Shown here in pieces: positions 40,721 through 49,243 of a stretch of DNA of 64,000 nt; positions within the stretch are counted from its first letter, which is position 1; each line of letters starts with the position of its first letter. Source of the stretch: CAYTRP01 sp964625145 (GTDB lineage Bacteria > Sumerlaeota > Sumerlaeia > SLMS01 > JAHLLQ01); contig CAZVAQ010000001.1 of NCBI GenBank assembly GCA_964625145.1, positions 4,648 to 68,647 on the forward strand, read 5' to 3'. The position numbers were made by a program, and so were the translations under genes. The notes under the pieces are model-generated. The model was not told the DNA's origin and searched no databases. It saw only the letters and a list, made by a program, of their open reading frames with translations.

Positions 40721-41914
40721 TCACGTCGTATAATCCGCGTTAATCCGCACGTACCCATCCGTCAGGTCGCAGGTGTAGACGCTGGCGGATTCCTTGCCTG
40801 CACCCAGACGGACTTCGATGGTGAGTTCGGCGTTGTCTTTCATGTAGGCCGATACTGCTGTCTTGTCGACCTTGGTGGGGGCGCCGGCGGTGAAGACGGG
40901 GTGTGTGCCGATGCGGATGGAGACCTTGGCGGGATCGAAGCGGGCGTCGGTGGTGCCTACGGCGCAGGCGATGCGCCCCCAGTTGGGGTCGCGGCCAAAG
41001 ATGGCGCACTTCACCAGGTTGGAGTTGGCGATGGCACGGGCCACGGTGCGGGCGTCGGACTCGGTAGCGGCGTCGCGCACGGTGACGGTGACGAGGCGGG
41101 TGGCGCCTTCGCCGTCGCGGGCCACGGCGCGGGCCAGCTCGGTGCAAACTTCGCCGAGGGCGTCGCGCAGCTTGAGGAAGTCCTTGTCGGTGGCCTTCAG
41201 CGCGGCGTTGCCGGCGACGCCGCTGGCCATGGTCACGGCCATGTCGCTGGTGGACATGTCGCCGTCGACGGTGAGGCTGTTGAAGGAGCGCTCGACGGAC
41301 CATGCCATGGCGCGCCGCAGGAGCGCGCGCGGCACGCGGGCGTCGGTGAAGACATAGGAAAGCATCGTCGCCATGTGCGGCTGGATCATGCCGCTCCCCT
41401 TGGCGATGCCGGCGACGGTGACCTTGCTCCCACCAATCTTGAGCGTGGCGCGGGCGGATTTTGGCACGAGGTCGGTGGTCATCATGGCGCGGCCGACTTC
41501 AGCGATGCCGCCATCGTGCAGCTCGACCTTGGCGATACCTGCGCGGATCTTTGTGATGTCGGGGAGGACGCCGATGACGCCGGTGGAACCGACGACGACT
41601 TCATTGGGGGCGGCGCCGATGCGCTGGGCGACGGCTTCGCAACTGCTCAGGGCGACCTTCGTCCCGGCGGCGCCGGTGCAGGCATTGGCTTGGCCCGCGT
41701 GGACGAGCAGTGCGCGAATCGGCCCGCCGAGATGCTCGCGACAGACGGGAATGTTGGCGCCCGCAAAACGGTTCGTGGTGAACAGACCCGCGGCGGCGCA
41801 GGGGGCATCGGCAACCACAAGCCCGAGGTCGGGCTTGCCGGAGGGCTTCAGACCACAGGCAACAGCGCCGGCGCGAAATCCCGGCACGCGAAGATCGATG
41901 GCTTGTTCGGTCAT
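40721..41914 (-). CDS. argJ: Bifunctional ornithine acetyltransferase / N-acetylglutamate synthase
   Basis: The product is 397 residues from ATG 41914. ArgJ transfers the acetyl group from N-acetylornithine to glutamate in the cyclic arginine pathway. The protein is made as one chain and cleaves itself before the Thr of MIQPHMATMLSYVFTDA. That motif is intact within GIAKGSGMIQPHMATML. Other landmarks are LFTTNRFAGANIPVC, VHAGQANACTGAAG, GSTGVIG and SFNSLTVDGDMSTSDM. Whether it also uses acetyl-CoA (bifunctional) cannot be read from the sequence. Its start overlaps the stop of the FtsB-like gene by ATGA. Confidence 0.95.
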   Translation of the reverse strand: MTEQAIDLRVPGFRAGAVACGLKPSGKPDLGLVVADAPCAAAGLFTTNRFAGANIPVCREHLGGPIRALLVHAGQANACTGAAGTKVALSSCEAVAQRIGAAPNEVVVGSTGVIGVLPDITKIRAGIAKVELHDGGIAEVGRAMMTTDLVPKSARATLKIGGSKVTVAGIAKGSGMIQPHMATMLSYVFTDARVPRALLRRAMAWSVERSFNSLTVDGDMSTSDMAVTMASGVAGNAALKATDKDFLKLRDALGEVCTELARAVARDGEGATRLVTVTVRDAATESDARTVARAIANSNLVKCAIFGRDPNWGRIACAVGTTDARFDPAKVSIRIGTHPVFTAGAPTKVDKTAVSAYMKDNAELTIEVRLGAGKESASVYTCDLTDGYVRINADYTT

Positions 41915-42264
41915 GGAAGGGTCGTGGCAACCACGCGTGGGGTGCGTTCGGAGGACTTGTCGATGGTGATGACTTCGATGTGCTCACCCGGCATCATGAG
42001 GCGGAACTCGTTTCGTGCCTGTAGGCGGACGGCATCAACATGGGTGCGCAGGGATTCGATGCGCGATTCGAGGAGTTCGCGCGCGCGTTCGGTTTCCTGC
42101 AGCTCGGCCTGCGCCTGGGCAAAGGACTTTAGCGCGCGGGCGCGCGAGTCGCGGATGGAAAGGAACGTCGAGCCAAACGCGAGCACGATGAGACACACAA
42201 CCGAGGCAACGACGATTGCCGAGGCGACGATGGTCCAGCGGTTTCTTGTGTCATCTCGCACCAT
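41911..42264 (-). CDS. FtsB/DivIC-like septum-formation protein
   Basis: The product is 117 residues from ATG 42264. An open extension to 42435 was rejected. One transmembrane helix at about residues 10-32 (IVASAIVVASVVCLIVLAFG) is followed by a coiled coil at about 38-80 (ARALKSFAQAQAELQETERARELLESRIESL). A short conserved end, ARNEFRLMMPGEHIEVI, is like the AREELGMVRPGE ending of FtsB/DivIC. These bitopic proteins bind FtsL and FtsQ in the divisome. The ATGA overlap with argJ suggests shared translation rather than shared function. Confidence 0.7.
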   Translation of the reverse strand: MVRDDTRNRWTIVASAIVVASVVCLIVLAFGSTFLSIRDSRARALKSFAQAQAELQETERARELLESRIESLRTHVDAVRLQARNEFRLMMPGEHIEVITIDKSSERTPRVVATTLP

Positions 42265-42500
42265 GAGTGTGGCAATGGCGCGGGCCCGGGGATGAGTGTC
42301 AACTGTGATGCGCGCAGATTGGGACCACTCGGACATGCATCCAAGGCCGACCCGAGAGGCGTGGGGAATGCTGGGCGTCCGGCTCTTGATCAAGTCGCCT
42401 TTTTGGGGTAGCGTTAGCACGTGTGGTGGGTGCATGATCCCATCCGCCAGTGCTGGAGCCCCGATCGGTTCCGCCGCGAAATCTCCTCCCCAGTTCCCCC

Positions 42501-42881
42501 ATGTCGCAGGACGCCCTGACCGTCCAGGTCACCCTTCACATTTTCAATCCCCGGGAGACATTCACGCCGATCCCCGTGCCGGCGGAGTTGGTGGAGGTGT
42601 CTCCGCGGTCGATCCGGCTGCACACAACGCACCTGTCGGAGGAGGAGTGCACGATGCTGATGGAGGAGCGGACGTTGGCCAAGATTGAGGTGGCGGCGCC
42701 GTTCCTGCAGCAGGTGTTGACGCTGAAGGCGGACATCTTCTGGGCGACTCACATGCCACGCGGGGCGGACGAGCCGGCGTGCGCGGATCTTGGTTTCAAC
42801 CTGCGGCCATTGGAGCCACTGCGGGAGCGGGAGCTGATGCGGGTGATCGAGTATCATCGCGCGGGTGCCCGGGGGGGCTGA
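42501..42881 (+). CDS. Small protein, possible PilZ-like domain
   Basis: The product is 126 residues from ATG 42501, with no ribosome site seen. The protein is a compact beta fold by appearance: LTVQVTLHIFNPRETFTPIP, then PAELVEVSPRSIRLHTTHLS, KIEVAAPFLQQVLTLKADIFWA and a C-terminal helix. The middle strand pair resembles the 'xVxxISxxGxxL' segment of PilZ domains, but the cyclic-di-GMP-binding RxxxR motif is not clear. No function is assigned. It ends about 90 bases before the tRNA-Thr gene. Confidence 0.5.
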   Translation: MSQDALTVQVTLHIFNPRETFTPIPVPAELVEVSPRSIRLHTTHLSEEECTMLMEERTLAKIEVAAPFLQQVLTLKADIFWATHMPRGADEPACADLGFNLRPLEPLRERELMRVIEYHRAGARGG

Positions 42882-42929
42882 GCGGTTTCTCCCCCCACCC
42901 GGCGGGTGCGGGGACGTGGCATATCGGCC

Positions 42930-42958
42930 TTGACGCCCCCGGCCGGGTGCGTTGTTCT
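42930..42958 (+). promoter_or_regulatory. Candidate sigma-70 promoter for tRNA-Thr
   Basis: TTGACG (42930-42935), a 17-base spacer and TGTTCT (42953-42958) end 15 bases before the tRNA. The -35 is five of six and the -10 only three of six, so support is moderate at best. Confidence 0.35.
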
Positions 42959-42973
42959 CCCGCTCCCTTCGGG

Positions 42974-43049
42974 GCCGACGTAGCTCAGCCGGTAGAGCAG
43001 CTGATTCGTAATCAGCAGGTCCGCGGTTCGAATCCGCGCGTCGGCTCCA
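42974..43049 (+). tRNA. tRNA-Thr (anticodon CGT)
   Basis: The 76-base cloverleaf is complete. The acceptor stem is GCCGACG/CGTCGGC. The D arm contains AGCCGGTAGAGC. The anticodon stem GCTGA/TCAGC encloses TTCGTAA with CGT at 43007-43009. The T arm is CGCGG-TTCGAAT-CCGCG and the discriminator T is followed by an encoded CCA. It reads ACG codons. Confidence 0.97.
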
Positions 43050-43080
43050 CTCTCCAACCCTGAATCCGATGGAGGAGCGC

Positions 43081-45696
43081 ATGAGGCTGGGAAGTTCACT
43101 CCCACTGGCCTTGGCGGGGTTGCTGTTGCTTGGCGCCTCCGCCGCGGAGGCCCAGCAAGAGCCGGAAATTCGGGGTCTGTACGTCCCGACCTTCTCCACG
43201 AACACGCTCGCCGCGACCCAGAATGTGGTGAACGCGGTCAAGCAGAGCAACATCAACCAGGTTTACGTGCAGGTGCGCGGCCGGGCGGACGCGAACTACT
43301 TTCCGAACCGGCTGGATTCGACGTATCCAAACCCGGAGCCGAGGGGGCAGATCTACACGATCTCTCCCGGGGATCTGGACGTGCTGCAGTACTACATCGA
43401 CCACCTGCACAATGCAGATCCGCCGGTGGAGGTGCACGCGTGGGTGACGGTCTTCAACAGTTGGAACCGCACCTACAATCCGTCGAGCTCTGATCACATC
43501 TTCAACGCGCATCCGGAGTGGCGTTCCTACCGGCGCAACGGGACGCAGTTTGGCGGCGGGGACGAGGACGGCCTGCTGGATCCGGCATTGCCGGAGGTGC
43601 AGGACCATCTCTTCAATGTGTTCATGGACATTGTCCGCAACTATGACGTCGACGGTCTCCATCTGGACTACATCCGCCTGACGGATCTGGATGCCGGCTA
43701 CCATCCGGCGGCGAAGGCGCGTTTCCTGCAGGAGACGGGTTGGAATTTCGACACGCAGAACGCGAATGGTCAGTTGGATGAAGTGTACCGCGGATGGCGC
43801 CGCGACAAGGTGGCGGAGCTGGTGAAGCGCGTGCACGACCAGATCCAGCTCGAAAAGCCGTGGGTGAACTACTCGGCGTTCATCGTGGGTTTCACGGACC
43901 AGGTGAGGAACCTGGCGCAGGGATTCAATTGGTGGATCGCCAATGGCGCGCTGGATACCCTTCACCCGAGCGTCTACGCGTCCGCCGTTTCCACGAGCAT
44001 CACCCGCTGGAACGCGGTGCGGGACCGGCTGGCGCTGAACAACGACCAATACACGCGGCAGATGGTGGCGGCGGTGGGTTCGTATCTGTACACGGAGAAT
44101 CCGCCGAATCCCGATCGCAACGTGACGGTGGTGCAGCAGCTTCGCCAGAACAGCCGCAAGCCGGACGGCTTCAACTTCTTCGCCTATGAGGCGATCTTCA
44201 ACGACGCCGACGTGTCGCCCCGGAACCGATTGGCAGTTGAGATGTTTGGCCCTGGCGGGCCGATGTCGGAGTGGGTCCCTGTACCCCTGCCCACGCACAA
44301 GATAGCGGCCGGTATGGAGCGCGTTCCACCCAATCCCGTCGCGAACCTGTCGGCGACGTTGCAAGGTGGAAAGCCGCTGGTTTCCTTTTCCCGCCCGGCA
44401 GCGGCAGTGGACGGCGATCTGCCCGTGCGTTTCCGGCTCTATCGCGACACAAAGCCCGCAGTGGATCTGTTCTGGAACAACCTCGTGATGGAGTGGTGGG
44501 ATGCGGGTTCCGCGCGCGCCAGCTTTGAACATGCGGATGCATTGGCACCAACCGGCAATGTCTATTACAAGGTGGAAGCCTTTGACGAATGGAACAACCG
44601 GGCGGTGTCGGAGGCACTTGGACCTGTAGCCGTGACTGCTGGCGGCACAACCAACTACATCATTGAAACGCGCGCCGGCGGACACAATGTTGGTGACTAT
44701 TCAGAGATGGGGACGTTCTTCAGCAGCACATCGCACAGCACAGCGACCGGCACGACGCCGGATATCGGTTCGCGGTTTGCACGGCGGCTGACTGCGGACG
44801 ACGGCGGTGCCGTGGCGCGCTTCACTCCGTCGTCGCTGCCTAGTGGAGACTACCGCGTCGCCGTGACGTGCTTCAATTTCAGCAGTGCCAACGCGCCCGG
44901 GATCACCGTGCGTGTTTCCGATGCCACTGGCCTGAGCGAAATGACCTACGATCTGACCGCGGAAAACGCGGGGAACAAGTGGGCCGAGATCGCCACCATG
45001 ACAATCACGGCCGGGGCCGGGCACTTCATCGAGTTCGACAACACGACGCAGACCAACTACGGCACCGGCCCGAACATGCGGATGAATGCGGCGGCCGTAC
45101 GCTTCCTGGCAATTCCGGCCAAGTTCGAGCCCAAGCCGCCGGCTGTCGCTCCCCCGCCGACCTTTCCCGTCGGTGGCGAGGTCATCGTGGACAGCGATCC
45201 GCACATGCTGCACTGGGACGGGCAGATCTCCGGCAGCCCGGACAACGGCAAATGGGCGCTGAACAACACCGCCAGCGGATACTACAGAGGAAATGCACGC
45301 TTCGTTTCGCCGTCGAACAATCCGCCGTTTGACCAGTTTGCCGTGTGGGTTGTGGATCTGCCGCGCGCGGGGAATTGGGCCATCGACGGCTGGGTGCGCG
45401 ACAACACATCGTTTGCTCAAGCCGCACGCTACCGGTTTGTTGATGGCAACGGCATCGTTCGGAGCGCCATTACCTCTCAACGTTCCACGTTTGATAGCAA
45501 CGACACAGGCGGATGGCACATCAACGTCGACGGCGTTGAAGATTCCAATGCCTACTACTTCAACAAGGGGCGCGTATACGTCACCATCCACGGCAATGCC
45601 GTGGCGACGTCCCAGAATGTCATTGCCGATGCGTTGCGGTTCCGGTTGGTGGCGGTGGACGACGAGCCGGTGATGAGTGCCTGGTTTCTTTACTGA
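43081..45696 (+). CDS. Exported GHL10-family glycosidase with two golvesin/CBM-like domains
   Basis: The product is 871 residues from ATG 43081, chosen over ATG 43069 because GGAGGA (43071-43076) precedes it. The signal peptide is SSLPLALAGLLLLGASAAEA. Residues about 28-400 form a GHL10 (DUF187, PF02638) glycosidase barrel: IRGLYVPTFSTNTLAAT, NINQVYVQVRGRADANY, VEVHAWVTVF, HPEW, GLLDPALPEVQDHLF, the signature YDVDGLHLDYIRL and PWVNYSAF. A fibronectin-like stretch follows. Two golvesin C-terminal-like domains come next at about 520-680 and 700-855 (VIVDSDPHMLHWDGQI, YYFNKGRVYVTIHG). GHL10 relatives act on peptidoglycan or polysaccharide. The protein ends DEPVMSAWFLY and overlaps aroA tail-to-tail by seven bases. 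Confidence 0.82.
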   Translation: MRLGSSLPLALAGLLLLGASAAEAQQEPEIRGLYVPTFSTNTLAATQNVVNAVKQSNINQVYVQVRGRADANYFPNRLDSTYPNPEPRGQIYTISPGDLDVLQYYIDHLHNADPPVEVHAWVTVFNSWNRTYNPSSSDHIFNAHPEWRSYRRNGTQFGGGDEDGLLDPALPEVQDHLFNVFMDIVRNYDVDGLHLDYIRLTDLDAGYHPAAKARFLQETGWNFDTQNANGQLDEVYRGWRRDKVAELVKRVHDQIQLEKPWVNYSAFIVGFTDQVRNLAQGFNWWIANGALDTLHPSVYASAVSTSITRWNAVRDRLALNNDQYTRQMVAAVGSYLYTENPPNPDRNVTVVQQLRQNSRKPDGFNFFAYEAIFNDADVSPRNRLAVEMFGPGGPMSEWVPVPLPTHKIAAGMERVPPNPVANLSATLQGGKPLVSFSRPAAAVDGDLPVRFRLYRDTKPAVDLFWNNLVMEWWDAGSARASFEHADALAPTGNVYYKVEAFDEWNNRAVSEALGPVAVTAGGTTNYIIETRAGGHNVGDYSEMGTFFSSTSHSTATGTTPDIGSRFARRLTADDGGAVARFTPSSLPSGDYRVAVTCFNFSSANAPGITVRVSDATGLSEMTYDLTAENAGNKWAEIATMTITAGAGHFIEFDNTTQTNYGTGPNMRMNAAAVRFLAIPAKFEPKPPAVAPPPTFPVGGEVIVDSDPHMLHWDGQISGSPDNGKWALNNTASGYYRGNARFVSPSNNPPFDQFAVWVVDLPRAGNWAIDGWVRDNTSFAQAARYRFVDGNGIVRSAITSQRSTFDSNDTGGWHINVDGVEDSNAYYFNKGRVYVTIHGNAVATSQNVIADALRFRLVAVDDEPVMSAWFLY

Positions 45697-47165
45697 TCCG
45701 GCGAGAGAGTCACATCACCGCCAAGCTGTCGAATGACGTCGAACCACGTCGGGAATGATTTCGCGACGTGCTCGACACCTTTGATCGTGAGGCCCTCCGC
45801 GCAGCGCAGGCCGACGATGGTTTGCTGCATGATGACCCGATGATCGCCGCGTCCATGAACGCGAATGCCGCCGGTGTAGCCCTTGGGCGAACCGGTGATC
45901 CGGATGACGTCAGGATCGCTTTCGGGAAGCCATTGAAAGGCCTCTGCCGGTTGTTCGCCACTGGTGGTTTCGGCGATGCGGCGCAACTCCATGATCGGCT
46001 CGCGAACGCGGTCGCATTCCTTGAATTGCAGGTTGGCGATGCCGGTGAATTCGCTCGTGCCATCGCCCAGCGCCGCGGCGGCGGCCATGGCGAGCACGGC
46101 GTCGGTACATTGGTCCCCATCGATGCTGGCGGCGCGGAGCCGCGCAGGGGAGTTGAAGTACAGGACGTCGCTCACGTCGTCGCGCCCGTATTCGGCAGTG
46201 CATCCCATGGCGCGGTAGAAATCGAGACAACGGCGTTCGCCCTGCGCGTCCTCGCGAAGGCGCCGCACGCCGATGCGCGAGTTGGGCACCACCGCCGCGG
46301 CGGCAAGAATCGCGGCGGATCCGGGCCAGTCGCCGTTCACCATCCGGTCGCCATGGGCATAGCCCTGCCCCGCTGCAATGATGTGGCGGCGATTGTCGGC
46401 GGAGGAATCCACACGCACACCGGATTCGCGCATCACGCCGGTCGTCAAAGTCACGAGCGGGCTGCTCTTCAGCTCGTTGGTGACGATGATGGCGATGTGC
46501 TCATCCAGCAGCGGCGCCATGAAGAGAAGCGACGAGACGAACTGGCTGCTGACGGCGCCGGACACTTCAACCGGCACGGGTTGGTCGTCAGGAATGCCCT
46601 CCACGACGCGGCGCTTTGCCAGATGTGCGCGAATATAATCCCGGCCACCTTCCATGACGATGGGAAGCCTGCCGTCCGCGCCTGCCTCGTGCACTGTGAT
46701 CCCGAGTAGTTCGAGCGCGCGAAGCAAATCGCCATTGGGACGCTTGCCCAGTGACTCGGGGTGGCTGGTCTCGAAACGCACCGGACCGGGGACGAGCATG
46801 GCGACGCTCATGAGCATCCGCAGAACCGCGCCGGCGTTGTCCGGATTGATGGTCCGTTCGTCGGGGGGGAGGGATGGCTCGGAGCCGAAGCCGTGAATGT
46901 CGAGGTGATCAACCGTGGCCGCGTTGCGGATGGAGAACTCGGTTTCCTCGCCAGCAGCAGTACGTCCGACGATGCGCGCGCCCAGTTGGCGCAGGCAACG
47001 CACCAAGGCCACGGCATCGTCCTGGATCGCCGGGCGGCGCACGATGGAGCGACCATGCGCCAGGCACGCGGTGAGCACATAACGCAGCGTGTAGTTCTTC
47101 GACGACGGCGGATCGACGATGCCGGAGAGTGGCACATTTTGGGGCGCGATGCGCGCGATGGTCAT
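45690..47165 (-). CDS. aroA: EPSP synthase (3-phosphoshikimate 1-carboxyvinyltransferase), divergent
   Basis: The product is 491 residues from ATG 47165. A GTG at 47177 overlapping the previous stop is an alternative start. The enzyme joins PEP to shikimate-3-phosphate in aromatic amino acid synthesis. Active-site segments compared with E. coli are SSKNYTLR (Lys and Arg kept, Ser changed to Asn), NAGAVLR (Thr changed to Ala), KRPNGDL, GAVSSQFVSSLL, TDAVLAMAAAAAL, FKECDRVREP, GDHRV and AKSFPTWF. Most ligands are present. It is about 60 residues longer than usual, mainly in the first half. It is the last gene of a minus-strand run with two exported unknowns. Confidence 0.88.
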   Translation of the reverse strand: MTIARIAPQNVPLSGIVDPPSSKNYTLRYVLTACLAHGRSIVRRPAIQDDAVALVRCLRQLGARIVGRTAAGEETEFSIRNAATVDHLDIHGFGSEPSLPPDERTINPDNAGAVLRMLMSVAMLVPGPVRFETSHPESLGKRPNGDLLRALELLGITVHEAGADGRLPIVMEGGRDYIRAHLAKRRVVEGIPDDQPVPVEVSGAVSSQFVSSLLFMAPLLDEHIAIIVTNELKSSPLVTLTTGVMRESGVRVDSSADNRRHIIAAGQGYAHGDRMVNGDWPGSAAILAAAAVVPNSRIGVRRLREDAQGERRCLDFYRAMGCTAEYGRDDVSDVLYFNSPARLRAASIDGDQCTDAVLAMAAAAALGDGTSEFTGIANLQFKECDRVREPIMELRRIAETTSGEQPAEAFQWLPESDPDVIRITGSPKGYTGGIRVHGRGDHRVIMQQTIVGLRCAEGLTIKGVEHVAKSFPTWFDVIRQLGGDVTLSPDQ

Positions 47166-47173
47166 GGGTAGTC

Positions 47174-48136
47174 TCACCAGTCTGTCGTTGGAAGTTGAAT
47201 CTGGCCGCGGTCCCAGAATCCGGCATCCCAGCTTGTCCGCTCCAGCGTGGTGTAAGCGGGCGTTGCGAAGAGTTGATTGGTGGGGAGGAGGCCCAGCGTG
47301 GCAAAGTCGAAAGTTCCATCCTGGACAGCCAGGGCCGCCTCGCCATAGGTGACGGGAAGCCAGCCTGACATGATGAGCCGGGTGCCGTTGTTCTCCGCGC
47401 GCAGGAAGAACGTTCCGAGCCGGTTGTCGTCCTCGTCGAAATAGCGCGCATTCATGGTCATGGTACCGCCCCCGCGCGCGACGGTCTCCTGCGCGAGGAG
47501 GATCGCGTCGCCGCTCCAGTCCTCCAGACGGGAGTTGTCCGCGCCAAACACGCCTTCGCTGATGCCAAAACGCGCGACAGCTTCATTGCCGTGACGCACC
47601 ATGGCGAGGGCGGACGCCTCGCCGAGTCCTTCAATGCTGGCACTCAGGTCCCACGTCCATTCGCGCGACAGTGTTGGGTCGGTGGCGGACTGGCCGATTG
47701 AGTGCCCTACAATCCGGAGCGACCCCTCGCGCCCCCGCGCCTGGATGTCGATGTGATGTTCCCACTCGGTGCGGAACTGGCTCGGGCCGGGGAAGCGGAA
47801 GTCGCTGTGGTTGACGGTGCGCATGCGGAGCCGACCCGTGGCGGGCCATTCCAGCAGGCGGGGCGTGCCCGATTCGTCGAGCCACGAGAGTGCGACGACG
47901 CCGCCAATATGGCCGTAATCGTCCGCGATCAGTTCCGGCGATACGAGTACGGATATGGCCTCGACGCCAAAAACGAGTTCCAGATCGGGGCTCTCGCCGT
48001 CTTGCATCAGCGTCCGCACGCGCAGCGGCGCCATGTCGCGATATCCGACGAAGCCCTCCGACGGTATCTCGAACACCGCCTGGCCGCAGAGAACTGCGGG
48101 AAGCAGAAGCGCGCAGGAGAGCAGTGGAACTCTCAT
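47174..48136 (-). CDS. Exported protein, unknown function
   Basis: The product is 320 residues from ATG 48136. The signal peptide RVPLLSCALLLPAVLCGQA has a Cys four residues before the end of the segment, so either signal peptidase I or a lipoprotein signal is possible. The rest is beta-rich with repeated tryptophans (SWLDESG, SREWTWDLSASIEG, MSGWLPVTYG) and no recognised family. Its start overlaps the previous stop by ATGA and the aroA ATG follows eight bases after its own stop. Confidence 0.6.
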   Translation of the reverse strand: MRVPLLSCALLLPAVLCGQAVFEIPSEGFVGYRDMAPLRVRTLMQDGESPDLELVFGVEAISVLVSPELIADDYGHIGGVVALSWLDESGTPRLLEWPATGRLRMRTVNHSDFRFPGPSQFRTEWEHHIDIQARGREGSLRIVGHSIGQSATDPTLSREWTWDLSASIEGLGEASALAMVRHGNEAVARFGISEGVFGADNSRLEDWSGDAILLAQETVARGGGTMTMNARYFDEDDNRLGTFFLRAENNGTRLIMSGWLPVTYGEAALAVQDGTFDFATLGLLPTNQLFATPAYTTLERTSWDAGFWDRGQIQLPTTDW

Positions 48137-49035
48137 GGCAAGTTCACCGTCCGCGCAATCAGGCGAGTGCGTAGGGACTCAAGGACATCGCGCGCGCGCG
48201 GATCCGGCTCGACGCGATGGCGTTGCTGAAAGAACGCAGAGACAGCGTCCGAATCCCGCGCGAAGTAGAGGGCGTAGTAGGCGCGGATGCGCACCGCCGC
48301 AGGCCATGAGGCGGCGCGTTCATCGGACAACAGGTCGATGAGAGTACTTGTCGCCGCAATCATCTCCTCCGCGGTGAACGCCTCGCCGGAAGCTCCGTGG
48401 ACAAGGATCAGCATGGATGAGGAGAACTGTATCCGGTGCGATTCCGGATAGGCGCGTTGCGCACTGATGACCCATTCACGGCCGATGCCGGGATCCACGC
48501 GGCAGGCAATCTCCATGCGCGCGATCCATTCGGCGATGCCGATGGGGGTGACGGTTGGCAGATCGAGGAGAGCGATCATCTCCGGGTCGCTGGAGGGTTG
48601 CTCCGGTGCCGCGAAATCCGCCGGGTCGATGCATTGCCACAACAGCGCGCGTAGCTCCGAGCTTGGCTCCCAGACCATCAACTCCGCGACAAGCGGCCGC
48701 AGGGCATTGGTTGCATTCAGCGACATGATCATGTCCGCCCGGCGGGGAGTTTCGAGCGTGGTGTAGAACGCAACCGGCGAATCATCGTGCAGGCGAATGC
48801 TGTTGGCCAGGTACTGCGGATTGCCGACGTCAATGCGGATTGCCTGATTACTGACGATGGTGGGGGTGGTGGTGATTGGCGGAAAAAGCTGCTCCACATT
48901 CGCATGTGATGGCGCCAACACCTCGGGGACCGTCTGACCCAGTAAGCCAATGGCCAGACAGATGGCCACGAGTCCCGCCAGAAACCGGGGAACCGGTTGT
49001 AGTGATCTCGATGGTCTGTTTGCCGACGTTGTCAT
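48133..49035 (-). CDS. Membrane-anchored or exported protein, unknown function
   Basis: The product is 300 residues from ATG 49035. After a basic start (SANRPSRSLQPVPR) a hydrophobic helix at about residues 20-38 serves as signal or anchor. The rest contains mixed beta (TIVSNQAIRIDVGNPQYL) and then alpha-helical repeats (AWP, RIRAYYALYFARDSDAVSAFFQQRH), perhaps TPR- or HEAT-like. No family was recognised. It is the first gene of the minus-strand run that ends in aroA, divergent from pepF. Confidence 0.55.
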   Translation of the reverse strand: MTTSANRPSRSLQPVPRFLAGLVAICLAIGLLGQTVPEVLAPSHANVEQLFPPITTTPTIVSNQAIRIDVGNPQYLANSIRLHDDSPVAFYTTLETPRRADMIMSLNATNALRPLVAELMVWEPSSELRALLWQCIDPADFAAPEQPSSDPEMIALLDLPTVTPIGIAEWIARMEIACRVDPGIGREWVISAQRAYPESHRIQFSSSMLILVHGASGEAFTAEEMIAATSTLIDLLSDERAASWPAAVRIRAYYALYFARDSDAVSAFFQQRHRVEPDPRARDVLESLRTRLIARTVNLP

Positions 49036-49243
49036 TCGCTCTGCATGGCCCGGTTGCAACTGGCAGCCGGAAGATAGGGCATTATTTCCCCGTGCCATGG
49101 GAAGGGGAAAGAACGGCGCCGGCGCGAATCCGGCGGGGGCGTCCGGAAATCGGGTTGTGACGCCGGGGATGGGTGGCGACATTCCCCGCCTTGGCAATCC
49201 CCGCCCGGCGGGGTGCCCCAGACCCCGAATCATAGAGGCCCAC

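Noticed and set aside
49100..49243. GC-rich inverted repeat CCCCGC/GCGGGG near 49199-49214 as a terminator
   Set aside because: It lies just before the pepF start, is only six base pairs long and lacks a T tract. It could be chance in such GC-rich sequence.
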